From NCBI GenBank assembly GCA_902493615.1, contig CABUQK010000044.1:1-15350 (forward strand): a DNA stretch of 15,350 bases. Direction: 5' to 3'. This DNA comes from an uncultured Collinsella sp. (lineage in GTDB: Bacteria; Actinomycetota; Coriobacteriia; Coriobacteriales; Coriobacteriaceae). This document shows positions 7,391 through 14,050 of the stretch, in pieces (position 1 is the first letter of the stretch; each line of letters begins with the position of its first letter). The notes under the pieces were generated by a model that did no database searches, was not told the DNA's origin, and saw only the letters and a program-made list of their open reading frames with translations. A program made the position numbers and the translations under genes.

Positions 7391-8269
7391 CTATTGCATA
7401 TCGAGCACCATGGCATAGACATCGCGCTTGCGGCGCGAATACTTCTGAGACAGGCGCTTGGCCACCGCAGACGCGGGCTCCCCCTCCTCGAGCGCGGCGC
7501 GGATATCCTCGCGCAGGGCCTCGTCGGGATCCGCTGCCGCGGCGCCAACCGGCACGATACCAGCCTCCTCGTCCTCGCTCGGCGGCGCGATGACCAGCGC
7601 AATCTCGCCCTTTACCTCGCCGCGAGCACGCAGCTCCTCGGCGAGCTGGGCGGCGGGCCCGCGCAAGACCTCCTCGTGCAGCTTGGTGAGTTCGCGGCAG
7701 ACGGCAACCTCACGTTGGGGAAAGACCTCCGCCACGGCCTCGAGCGTCGCCACGATGCGATGTGGAGACTCGTAGAAGATGAGTGCGCCGGGCACCACGG
7801 CAAGGCGCTGCAAACGGCGCACACGGTCACCGTGCTTTCGGCCCAAAAAGCCCTCGAAGAAAAAATGCTCGCAGGGAATGCCGGACGAAACGAGCGCCGT
7901 GACGCAAGCAGAGGGCCCGGGAATAACTTCGACGGGCACATCGGCCTCACGCGCCGCCTCGACCAGCGCCTGGCCGGGATCGGACACGCTCGGCATGCCG
8001 GCGTCCGAGGCAAAGGCGAGGGTCTCCCCCGCCAGCAGACGGTCGACTAGGCCGGCGGCGCGGCTGGCGATCACATTCTCGTCGCAACGGACAAGCGGCT
8101 TGGAAATGCCCAAGTGCATCAGCAGCTTTGACGTCACACGCGTGTCTTCGCAGCAGATGGCATCGGCGGCGGCAAACGCCTCGCCAACGCGCGGGGACAG
8201 GTCGCCCAGGTTGCCGATGGGCGTGCCGACCACATAGAGTTTGCCCGTATGGGCGCTGTTTTGCGTCAT
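7391..8269 (-). CDS. rsmI: 16S rRNA 2'-O-ribose methyltransferase RsmI
   Basis: RsmI methylates the 2'-O of C1402 in 16S rRNA, in the P-site region of the small subunit, using S-adenosylmethionine. The 292 residues carry the family motifs in order: VGTPIGNLGDLSPR (14-27), CEDTR (40-44), SDAGMPSVSDPG (88-99), IPGPSA (116-121), GFLGRK (140-145) and FYESPHR (165-171). The C-terminal 60 residues are acidic and then basic (SQKYSRRKRDVYAMVLDMQ), as in many RsmI proteins. The SD is weak (AGG only). The start is 6 nt after the stop of the GH5-like gene, so translation probably depends on coupling. It probably shares that gene's promoter. Confidence 0.95.
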   Translation of the reverse strand: MTQNSAHTGKLYVVGTPIGNLGDLSPRVGEAFAAADAICCEDTRVTSKLLMHLGISKPLVRCDENVIASRAAGLVDRLLAGETLAFASDAGMPSVSDPGQALVEAAREADVPVEVIPGPSACVTALVSSGIPCEHFFFEGFLGRKHGDRVRRLQRLAVVPGALIFYESPHRIVATLEAVAEVFPQREVAVCRELTKLHEEVLRGPAAQLAEELRARGEVKGEIALVIAPPSEDEEAGIVPVGAAAADPDEALREDIRAALEEGEPASAVAKRLSQKYSRRKRDVYAMVLDMQ

Positions 8270-8275
8270 ATCAAC

Positions 8276-9337
8276 CTATTCAATCATGCCGCGCTCGAGC
8301 GTACCGAGCGCCGCGCGGGCGTCCCATGCTGCAATGCGCTTCTCGGTCTTCCACGTTTGGAAGAACCAACCGGCAGCCGGCGCAAACGAAGCCAGCTGAT
8401 TGGCGATAAACACGCGCTCGTAGGCATTGCGGCCCTCGGGCGTAACCGACGAGTTGGCAAAGATCGCCGCGCCCGACCATTCGCCCACCAGCACGGGGAA
8501 CCCAGTCGAAATCGCTTCTTTGAGCTCGCGCTTGTTGCGCGAAATCGCCGTCGTCAGCCCGCGGGGGCTCGTGATATCGAGCGCATACTCGTCGCGGTAA
8601 TGGTACAGGTGAAGGTCCATGTAGACGTTCTTGTACTTGGCGCCGCGCATAAAATGCTTCCACTCGCCGGGATGCCCCGACGACGAGAAGACGACGATCT
8701 TATCCTCGGGCATATACGAACGGACGAGCTCGTAGGCATCGCGATAGAAATTGCGCAGGTAGTAGGCCGGAATGCCATCCGTCATGGCAAAGAGACTCTT
8801 GCGGACACTCATCTGTGGCGTATCCAGCAGCTCAATGCCCAGCAGGCTCTCGGCCTCGCCGTAACGATCGGCCAGGCGCTCGAGCACGTCGAGTGCGACA
8901 TGGCGGCCGTTAGTGGACGAATGCCACTCGGCAACAGCCTCCGGCGTGGCGGGCGAATCGTTGGAATCGCCCTGGCCACCGGGCACAGTTGCCAGATCAA
9001 GCAGCACGCGGATGTCGTACTTGGCAGCCCACTCAATTGCACGGTCGATGTAGTCGACAACCGAGATGTAGGACGCATCGGACTCCTGCGAGCCAAAGGC
9101 ATACCAGGGCACCGGCAGACGCACGGCGTTGAGGCCGATCTGCGCCATGCGACGGAAATCGTCCTCGCTCACAAACGTCTCGTAATGACGGCGCATGCGC
9201 TCGTTATAGGCGGCGGTGCCCATGGCCTCCTGCAGCTCGGCCGCGTTGGATGCACCGGTCGCCGCGTATAGCGACGGGGTCACCCAAGGCTCGGGAATAA
9301 ACCAGCCAGAGAGATTAACGCCGAGTATCCTCTCCAT
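8276..9337 (-). CDS. GH5-like (exo-beta-1,3-glucanase-type) protein, probably catalytically inactive
   Basis: The start ATG 9337 follows an AGGGGG SD by about 7 nt and gives 353 residues; the frame runs further upstream only through repeats. The N-terminus GVNLSGWFIPEPWVTPSLY (6-24) closely resembles family 5 exo-1,3-glucanases. NAVRLPVPWYAF (70-81), a DLHLYHY segment (241-247), the nucleophile region VLVGEWSGA with Glu 286, and TWKTE (328-332) also match. The acid/base motif, normally NEP in a GIELLNEP context, reads DTP here (172-174), so the catalytic Glu is Thr. The DLHxAPGxQN substrate loop is also altered (DLATVPGGQG, 113-122), losing the His and Asn. There is no signal peptide, so the protein should be cytoplasmic. 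It is followed by rsmI after 6 nt. The fold is confident; hydrolase activity is doubtful, and a binding or regulatory role is inference. Confidence 0.8.
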   Translation of the reverse strand: MERILGVNLSGWFIPEPWVTPSLYAATGASNAAELQEAMGTAAYNERMRRHYETFVSEDDFRRMAQIGLNAVRLPVPWYAFGSQESDASYISVVDYIDRAIEWAAKYDIRVLLDLATVPGGQGDSNDSPATPEAVAEWHSSTNGRHVALDVLERLADRYGEAESLLGIELLDTPQMSVRKSLFAMTDGIPAYYLRNFYRDAYELVRSYMPEDKIVVFSSSGHPGEWKHFMRGAKYKNVYMDLHLYHYRDEYALDITSPRGLTTAISRNKRELKEAISTGFPVLVGEWSGAAIFANSSVTPEGRNAYERVFIANQLASFAPAAGWFFQTWKTEKRIAAWDARAALGTLERGMIE

Positions 9338-9356
9338 CACTGCCCCCTTCGGATCG

Positions 9357-9373
9357 TGCAGGCCGAGCCTGCA
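9357..9373 (-). promoter_or_regulatory. Leader hairpin of the GH5-like gene
   Basis: TGCAGGC and GCCTGCA form a perfect 7-bp stem with a 3-nt loop. It lies in the predicted leader, 19 nt before the ATG at 9337 and just upstream of the SD. There is no T-run, so it is more likely an mRNA 5'-end or translation element than a terminator. Confidence 0.35.
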
Positions 9374-9402
9374 TCGTATTGCATAGGAAAAGTATCGTTT
9401 TG

Positions 9403-9431
9403 AGTATACCCGCGCGTGCGGACAGACGACC
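9403..9431 (-). promoter_or_regulatory. Predicted promoter of the GH5-like gene and rsmI
   Basis: On the minus strand there is a good -10 box TATACT (9403-9408). The -35 position at 17 nt spacing (9426-9431) is poor (GGTCGT) and overlaps a palindrome. A weak -35 covered by an operator-like site suggests a regulated promoter. Confidence 0.4.
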
Positions 9432-9442
9432 GAACGGTCTGT
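9422..9442. promoter_or_regulatory. TetR-operator-like palindrome
   Basis: GACCGAACGGTC (9428-9439) is a perfect 12-bp palindrome of the ACCGNNCGGT type used by many TetR-family repressors. Outer arms ACAGAC (9422-9427) and GTCTGT (9437-9442) add symmetry that is offset by an extra GAC. It covers the -35 of the promoter before the GH5-like gene. No TetR-family gene is present in the window. Confidence 0.45.
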
Positions 9443-9526
9443 AAAGTGGCGCAAAAGCGGGAGGAATATCTGGGCGGGCCCGAGATGGCGCGCCGAGATG
9501 TACATATGCGCCGGAAGTAGGCGGCC

Positions 9527-9773
9527 GGAAAGCGCATCCCGTTTTTCGCAAAAGACTGGGATGCATTTTCCGTTCGAGGCCTCAACCGGAAAATGCATCC
9601 CGTTCTGAGCGCGGGATCTGGGACGCAGTTTCCGCCAAAGACCGCAAAAGGAAAGCACATCCCATTCTGACGCCGGATTCCGGGTCGCGCTTTCCCAAGC
9701 GGCCTCAAAGCGGAAAACGCATCCCACTCTGAAGCCAAATTCCGGGACGCAATTTCCGCAGAGCCCTCAATAA
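9527..9773. repeat. Four tandem 61-62 bp repeats, each an inverted repeat
   Basis: Unit starts are 9527, 9588, 9650 and 9712. Each unit has a 14-bp arm and its inverted copy: 9527-9540/9558-9571, 9588-9601/9620-9633, 9650-9663/9682-9695 and 9712-9725/9744-9757. The eight arms, read in one orientation, share GGAAA, then N Y R C R W, then CCC, with the first five and last three bases invariant. Arm starts alternate in orientation every 30-32 bp. Between arms, partial TTCTGA and CCTCAA motifs also recur. The units are diverged, and no coding potential follows the 62-bp period. It lies between the tRNA-Phe terminator and the GH5-like promoter. It is not a CRISPR array: the repeats are short, degenerate and inverted. 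Confidence 0.85.
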
Positions 9774-9800
9774 AAGAAAAGGACCCCTTTGCAGAGGTCC
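9771..9800 (-). terminator. Rho-independent terminator of tRNA-Phe
   Basis: On the minus strand GGACCTCT and AGGGGTCC form an 8-bp stem (one G-U pair) with a 4-nt loop, followed by TTTTCTTTTA. It begins 15 nt after the tRNA 3' end. Confidence 0.85.
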
Positions 9801-9814
9801 AAGTCAATTCAAGG

Positions 9815-9887
<73 letters not shown>

Positions 9888-9898
9888 ATTTGAGGTGT

Positions 9899-9913
9899 GC
9901 CTTGTTTCAAGGC
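9899..9913 (-). promoter_or_regulatory. Hairpin at the 5' end of the tRNA-Phe precursor
   Basis: GCCTTG and CAAGGC form a perfect 6-bp stem with loop AAA, exactly where transcription should begin. It lies 11 nt before the mature tRNA. It may shield the precursor 5' end or aid leader processing; this is inference. Confidence 0.35.
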
Positions 9914-9919
9914 TTGATT

Positions 9920-9947
9920 AGTATAACCAAGGACGCGTTCCGGTCAA
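9920..9947 (-). promoter_or_regulatory. Promoter of tRNA-Phe
   Basis: The -35 box is TTGACC (9942-9947), the spacer 16 nt and the -10 box TATACT (9920-9925). An A/T-rich stretch just upstream (about 9953-9970) resembles an UP element. The spacing places the start near 9913, about 26 nt before the tRNA. Confidence 0.75.
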
Positions 9948-10010
9948 CCGAGAATTTTAAAAAAGTTTTTGAGCACAGCCTCGGTTCTATAAATCGGCAC
10001 GTCAGAGGCA

Positions 10011-10295
10011 TCAGCCGGCAGCAAGAAGTTTTTCACTCAGAGCCGCACGGGCAAACTCACTTGGCGTCATCCCCTCGGCAGCCGCCCGTCGACGAATGGC
10101 CTCCTTCATTCCCAGAGGAATCTTGACCGACAGCGTTGCCGTCCCCTCACCTGAGAGCGGGGGCCGTCCACGCACGATTCCACCAACGGTGTGTTCGCCA
10201 TCCGGAAACTCTCCGCGCTCGTACGACTCGCACCACGCGTCAATCATTTCATCCGTTACAACCTGACCATTAGCGGCCGTATACGTCTTGCCCAT
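10011..10295 (-). CDS. Ribbon-helix-helix antitoxin
   Basis: This 94-residue protein is likely the DNA-binding antitoxin for the toxin gene just upstream. Start: two adjacent ATGs exist (10298 and 10295). GAGGGG lies 6 nt before 10295 but only 3 nt before 10298, so 10295 is preferred. The ATG at 10298 overlaps the toxin stop as ATGA. The C-terminal half is a typical RHH fold: a strand TATLSVKIP (52-60) and two helices (about 61-74 and 77-91, with MTPSEFARAAL). The N-terminal half contains an acidic helix (TDEMIDAWCESYERG, 14-28) and a GRPPL segment, a layout seen in antitoxins whose N-terminus contacts the toxin. It probably binds the palindrome at 10587-10601 and represses the operon. The longer open frame back to 10481 is a shadow of the toxin gene. 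Confidence 0.8.
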   Translation of the reverse strand: MGKTYTAANGQVVTDEMIDAWCESYERGEFPDGEHTVGGIVRGRPPLSGEGTATLSVKIPLGMKEAIRRRAAAEGMTPSEFARAALSEKLLAAG

Positions 10296-10561
10296 CATCG
10301 ACCCCTCTGCCGAGCTCGCTCGATCTCTTGCCAGAATTTCTTCTGAACCGGAGACAGGGCATGAATAATGAGCCATCCACGAATTAGTTCGACCGCAACA
10401 AGTTCCACACTTCGACCATCTGGAAGCCATCCAATGGCAAGCCATCTCGGCGGCTCGTCCTCCGACTCGCGGCGAATGCACTCAGTAACCGCGAACCAGG
10501 CACCAAGCACCTGCTTTTCCGTCAAGTGTTTTTTGGCGTTCGGATGGATCTCAACATCCAT
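10295..10561 (-). CDS. BrnT-like (RelE-superfamily) toxin
   Basis: This is a small 88-residue protein. The start ATG 10561 has AGGAG 7 nt upstream. The centre reads RWLAIGWLPDGRSVELVAV (39-57) followed by WLIIHAL (63-69) and a basic C-terminal helix (KKFWQEIERARQRGR). That pattern of a strand pair ending in an IHA motif is typical of BrnT-like ribonuclease toxins found beside RHH antitoxins in Actinobacteria. The toxin-first order also matches BrnT/BrnA. The stop overlaps the antitoxin start (ATGA). BrnT-type toxins inhibit translation by cleaving RNA; activity here is inferred from family and context only. It could instead be a related non-toxic protein. Confidence 0.65.
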   Translation of the reverse strand: MDVEIHPNAKKHLTEKQVLGAWFAVTECIRRESEDEPPRWLAIGWLPDGRSVELVAVELIRGWLIIHALSPVQKKFWQEIERARQRGR

Positions 10562-10586
10562 GCATCTTCTCCTCCATCTTACCCAA

Positions 10587-10616
10587 TTTCGTATGACGAA
10601 AGTCAGCCGTCGTCAA
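10587..10616 (-). promoter_or_regulatory. Promoter and operator of the toxin-antitoxin pair
   Basis: A -35 box TTGACG (10611-10616) lies 17 nt from a weak -10 TACGAA (10588-10593). A perfect palindrome TTTCGT-N3-ACGAAA (10587-10601) covers the -10. An operator for the RHH antitoxin here would give the autoregulation usual in such modules. Confidence 0.5.
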
Positions 10617-10620
10617 TCTC

Positions 10621-10980
10621 TTACGCCGGCACTTGTTGGAGGGCGGGAGGTGTAGCGAGGATTGAAGGGCGTTCCAATACCGCCCAGGCACCGGGACAGG
10701 AACACATGTGCCAAGGACGGACGTTTTCGTAGCGCGCGAGGATATTGCCGTCGCGATCGATGAAGGCGATGTCGATGGGATAGGCCATAAAACACGTATG
10801 GACCGAAGAGCAGCGTGGAAACGCCATGACGAGCGGCAGGCCGTTGGCGGCAACCGGACGCCGTCCCAGCATGCCGCGCAGGCGCACGACAAACGACTCC
10901 GCCACCACAAACTCGGCCGGCGTCCAACCCAGCCTATTGAGTGCCCGCGCGTAGGCGATGTAGGACGAGACCGCGGTCAC
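10621..10980 (-). CDS. DUF192-family protein linked to the Tad pilus operon
   Basis: The start is GTG 10980, which overlaps the preceding TadE-like stop as GTGA and has GGGGG 7 nt upstream, giving 119 residues. The open frame continues to 11085, but that part is a shadow of the TadE-like gene. The body (RLRGMLGRRP at 33-42, then VMAFPRCSSVHTCFMAYPID at 51-70 and AFIDRDGNILA at 72-82) matches the DUF192 fold, a small beta-rich domain of unknown function. It has four Cys (57, 63, 93 and 95) and no signal peptide or clear TM helix. As the last gene of the pilus cluster with coupled translation, it probably serves that system. The function is unknown. Confidence 0.8.
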   Translation of the reverse strand: MTAVSSYIAYARALNRLGWTPAEFVVAESFVVRLRGMLGRRPVAANGLPLVMAFPRCSSVHTCFMAYPIDIAFIDRDGNILARYENVRPWHMCSCPGAWAVLERPSILATPPALQQVPA

Positions 10981-11453
10981 ATGACCACCCCCGGACGCCA
11001 TGGATCGACCGTCACCGCACGCTCGTGCGACAACGTTGTCGGCGCCCCCAGCGGAACGCCAGCGATGCTGAGAGAAGTCGGCCACGGCTCATAGTGCATG
11101 GTGCAGGTGTAGGTCCTAAACGTACCGGATAGGGAGAGCAGGCCACCATCCAATGCCTTCGCGCCTTGCTCGCTCGACACTTCGATCTGCAAGTCATAGC
11201 CTTCCATGGCATTCAGAATTTGAGTCTGAACCGTCGCCGAGGCATCGGCAGAGCTTTCGTCGCCCTCCCCCTCCGACGCCACGGCGTGCGTCAACACGAT
11301 GTCGGGCACCACGCGGTCGAAGCGCGCGACAGCGCTGGCAAAGACCATGACGTTGTACACGATGAGCGCCAGCACCAGCAAAACGGGCGTAACCACTGCC
11401 ATCTCAACCGTCGCTTGGGCACGCTCCTCGCGCAGACGCATGCGGATACTCAT
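10977..11453 (-). CDS. TadE-like pilus assembly protein
   Basis: This 158-residue minor pseudopilin-type membrane protein belongs to a Tad (tight adherence) pilus. It has a short basic N-terminus, the TadE-type motif RAQATVEMAV (11-20) with Glu 17, and a single TM helix (about 18-41) followed by an outside domain. The start ATG 11453 overlaps the TadG-like stop as TAATG. The SD is weak, so coupling is likely. Its stop overlaps the DUF192 gene as GTGA. TadE-like proteins are processed by the prepilin peptidase and help assemble the Flp fibre. Which TadE/F class it belongs to cannot be settled by eye. Confidence 0.8.
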   Translation of the reverse strand: MSIRMRLREERAQATVEMAVVTPVLLVLALIVYNVMVFASAVARFDRVVPDIVLTHAVASEGEGDESSADASATVQTQILNAMEGYDLQIEVSSEQGAKALDGGLLSLSGTFRTYTCTMHYEPWPTSLSIAGVPLGAPTTLSHERAVTVDPWRPGVVM

Positions 11454-13606
11454 TACGACCCACCGCCCAGAGCGCCAACCAGCGTCGCGACATCGACGGT
11501 AAGTGGGATGGAGCCGCCGCCGGGCAGAGGAATCTCCGCAAGCGTGAACACCGTACCGCTAATGGTGCGTTCGACTTGATATTCCAACGCCTCGCAAAGT
11601 GCCTTGGGATCGGTCACGCCCAACGGAATACTTCGCAGCTTGTCTTGCGCTTGAGAGAGACCAGCAACGTCAGACCCCGGACTCTTAATGACGTTGGCGG
11701 AATCGGTCAGCACCGGCTTTCGCAGGCGCAAGTCGCACGGTTCCAGACCCAACGCCGCCACGGACGCCGAAACGGTATCGCCGAGCCACGATGCGATGGA
11801 GCCCAACGCGCCGCTGCCCCCTCCTAGGCCCTTAATCATCTCGTCCATAAGTTCGTCGGCCGAACCTTGGATATCACCGTATCCTACGAGCAGCCGTCCC
11901 CAAACATCCATGACGCCATCGAGGACGCCGGCAACGCCGCCCGAGCGTTCCTTCAATGTCGAGAAAAATCGCGAAAGCACGTTGTTTTGTGCCGTCGCCT
12001 CATCGGGCGCCAGCACCGCGGCAGAGATAGCACCGCGATCGCCAAGCCTGACTGCCGTGTTAAACGAAGAGTTGAGCTCATCGGGGCTCGAGATGGCACC
12101 CGAAGCCGCAAAGGCAACCACGCCGTTGCGACCGGGCGGAGCGATACGCGGACGCTTGCCCGAAAGCGCTTTAATGGCCTGGTCAAACGCATTGCCCGCA
12201 CGGTCGGCCTCATCCTCGGCCTGACGCTCAAGTTCGAGTTCTTTGTTGCGGCAGTCGACGTAGTCTTCCAGAGCCTCTTTGAACTTGTCAAAGTGGTACT
12301 CGAAGCCGTTTTCGATAGAAGTCGAAGGCGCTGCAACGGCACCGAGCGACGAAACGCCAAAATGGCATCTGTTGCATCTGTCCTGCCCGTCATAATCAGC
12401 AACCGAGGCTAACCCGCCTGGCGACCCCTTCTTATAGTTGGGGCAACTCGTTCCGTAATGCAGATACGTCTTGTCATCGATGACACTGGTTGGCCACGCC
12501 GCATCGGTATAGAGTTCCGTCGCTCGCACCTCGTCAGCGTTGCGCGGCAACAGCGGGATATGGAAAGTGACTGCATCTCCGTCCTCGGTTACATATGCAC
12601 GATTGACCTCTGTACTCGCATAGGTGTAAAACGCCTTGCGCGCCGCCGACTCCGCCTTCGTCTCGACGCTTGAGCCCTGAGGTGCCTCGTTTGCAAGGCG
12701 CAAGCGGTAATAGGCCTTCGCGCGATCGAGCGCCACTTGCGGCTCCCATGTGACACTCGAGGCATAGTGCGGATTCTCAATATCCGAAAGCTTCGCCAAG
12801 CTCTTCGCGCGTTCCCACATGCACGAACAGCTTCCGACTGCGCCTCTGTCCGATCCACCGCAGTCGGCAAGCCAGGCGCGTTCCTTGGCCTTTGACGTTT
12901 TCTCGGACGCTTTCTTCAGTTCCTTGGCAGCATAGTCAAGATCTTTTGAGGTGCTCTCGATGGCATCGGTCGAGATCTCGGACCTCTCGAGCGCAGCGAA
13001 GTCCGACTCGGATGTCCTGGGCACGGCAAGCGCCGTACCGGTATAGGTCACACTATCGGTATCCTGCGCCGACACCGCCTGCGTGGCACGCGCGGCGATC
13101 AGATACGGCAGAGCCGTCTCGATTTTCTGTAAGCCTTCCGATGCGCTTTTGGCAAACTTGTTGCGCGTTTTAATGATCTCAATCCCGGTGTCGACCATAT
13201 TGCCGGCAACTGGTTCGGCACCCGGGATGAGGATGGCGACCAGGCCCGTCCCGATCGTGGCAAACCCCGCCAGGCCCAAACTCAAGATGCTCGCATCCAC
13301 CACCGTGGCAGCCGTGTGATAGGACGACACCACATTGGCGCCTGCCAGCGCGCCGCTATCGGCAGCCACCTGGGTGTCCCCCGCGCGCGACATGCTCCAT
13401 ATCGCCGCCGTCGACGAAAACAACAGTGTGAGCACCACCAAGATGACCACCGCAGAGGAAAGCGTGGTGTAGGCACCGTCTTCGATAAACAGGTCGATAC
13501 CGGCTCGACCCATAAAGCCGCCTCGCTTGCGATGGCAGCTCGGACGGCGCGTCAAAACGCGTCTAGACCAGAAACGCTTAATCCCATGCAGCAATCCACG
13601 AATCAT
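11453..13606 (-). CDS. Large TadG-like pilus assembly / surface protein
   Basis: The start ATG 13606 has GGAGGG 5 nt upstream and overlaps the preceding TadE-like gene by 29 nt, giving 717 residues. An ATG at 13513 (MGRAGIDLF) is a weaker alternative. A TM helix (about 46-70) is followed by DTQVAADSGALAGANV (77-92), the segment typical of TadG-like proteins after their membrane anchor. A second hydrophobic stretch lies at 105-128. The rest should be outside the membrane: a charged, coiled-coil-like region (about 205-245, again 440-475), Cys at 249, 260, 262 and 388, and CNRCH at 411-415. The C-terminal 200 residues are Gly/Ser/Ala-rich. The length is more than usual for TadG, and no von Willebrand A domain was recognised. 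It is probably an anchored component or tip-associated protein; the exact role is unknown. Confidence 0.72.
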   Translation of the reverse strand: MIRGLLHGIKRFWSRRVLTRRPSCHRKRGGFMGRAGIDLFIEDGAYTTLSSAVVILVVLTLLFSSTAAIWSMSRAGDTQVAADSGALAGANVVSSYHTAATVVDASILSLGLAGFATIGTGLVAILIPGAEPVAGNMVDTGIEIIKTRNKFAKSASEGLQKIETALPYLIAARATQAVSAQDTDSVTYTGTALAVPRTSESDFAALERSEISTDAIESTSKDLDYAAKELKKASEKTSKAKERAWLADCGGSDRGAVGSCSCMWERAKSLAKLSDIENPHYASSVTWEPQVALDRAKAYYRLRLANEAPQGSSVETKAESAARKAFYTYASTEVNRAYVTEDGDAVTFHIPLLPRNADEVRATELYTDAAWPTSVIDDKTYLHYGTSCPNYKKGSPGGLASVADYDGQDRCNRCHFGVSSLGAVAAPSTSIENGFEYHFDKFKEALEDYVDCRNKELELERQAEDEADRAGNAFDQAIKALSGKRPRIAPPGRNGVVAFAASGAISSPDELNSSFNTAVRLGDRGAISAAVLAPDEATAQNNVLSRFFSTLKERSGGVAGVLDGVMDVWGRLLVGYGDIQGSADELMDEMIKGLGGGSGALGSIASWLGDTVSASVAALGLEPCDLRLRKPVLTDSANVIKSPGSDVAGLSQAQDKLRSIPLGVTDPKALCEALEYQVERTISGTVFTLAEIPLPGGGSIPLTVDVATLVGALGGGS

Positions 13607-14050
13607 AATCTCCCTCCAGCCATTCGGGACGTGATTGATACGAGACATCGACCTTGAGCTCAACGTAGCCGCCCTCGGCGGTACCACCCATAGCCTGCGC
13701 AAACGCACCGATCACAGGCAACGGCTTGACCTCGCCGGAAACGGACACGGACGAGACGCCACCCGCATCGGCCCGACCAAGCTCGATATCCCACGACAAC
13801 GGCCCGCCGGCATGAAAGATCGAAACGTTGGGCACTGCGGCAAGCCGGCGGCGGGTGAACTCCTTAAGATCGTCGTCCTCCGCCGTCGTCGTGGTCATGA
13901 GCCGCGCGGTCTCGGCGGCGGCAGACTCCATGACCGCGCGCGTATAGAGCAGGCACACCGGTTGCAGTGCGAGAAGGATGAGCGTCAGAAACGTCGGCAG
14001 CAAAAAAGCGGCCTCGACCGTAGACTGCGCCCGGTCCTCGCGCGCGACAT
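13578..14050 (-). CDS. TadE-like pilus protein with displaced start (possible 2-nt frameshift)
   Basis: The open frame encodes DRAQSTVEAAFLLPTFL, a classic TadE N-terminus with Glu and one TM helix, and then an outside domain ending in YDSWIAAWD. The expected start is the ATG at 14050, which overlaps the pilin stop as TGATG. As written, that ATG is out of frame. If one CG were removed from the (CG)4 tract at 14039-14046, it would read MSREDRAQSTVEAAF in frame. Without that change the nearest in-frame starts are ATT at 14054 (rare) or ATG at 14114, deep in the pilin gene and with a poor SD. The gene is otherwise intact and overlaps the TadG-like gene by 29 nt. Coordinates given are those of the intended reading. 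Confidence 0.72.

Noticed and set aside
5639..8050. An 803-residue plus-strand open frame opposite metG and rsmI
   Set aside because: It is antisense to two certain genes, has no SD or recognisable domains, and has the Val/Leu/Gly/His-rich make-up expected of a GC-rich shadow frame.
9527..9773. CRISPR array
   Set aside because: The repeats are degenerate, about 14 bp, and alternate in orientation; there are no unique spacers of fixed length and no cas genes.
9337..9807. Open frames running upstream of the GH5-like ATG through the repeat array
   Set aside because: They arise from a lack of stops in the repeats, are not in step with the 62-bp period, and have no SD; the ATG at 9337 has the SD.
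9953..10010. Terminator for the toxin-antitoxin pair
   Set aside because: There is a T-run but only a 5-bp stem with a 22-nt loop; the A/T-rich stretch is better explained as an UP element of the tRNA promoter.
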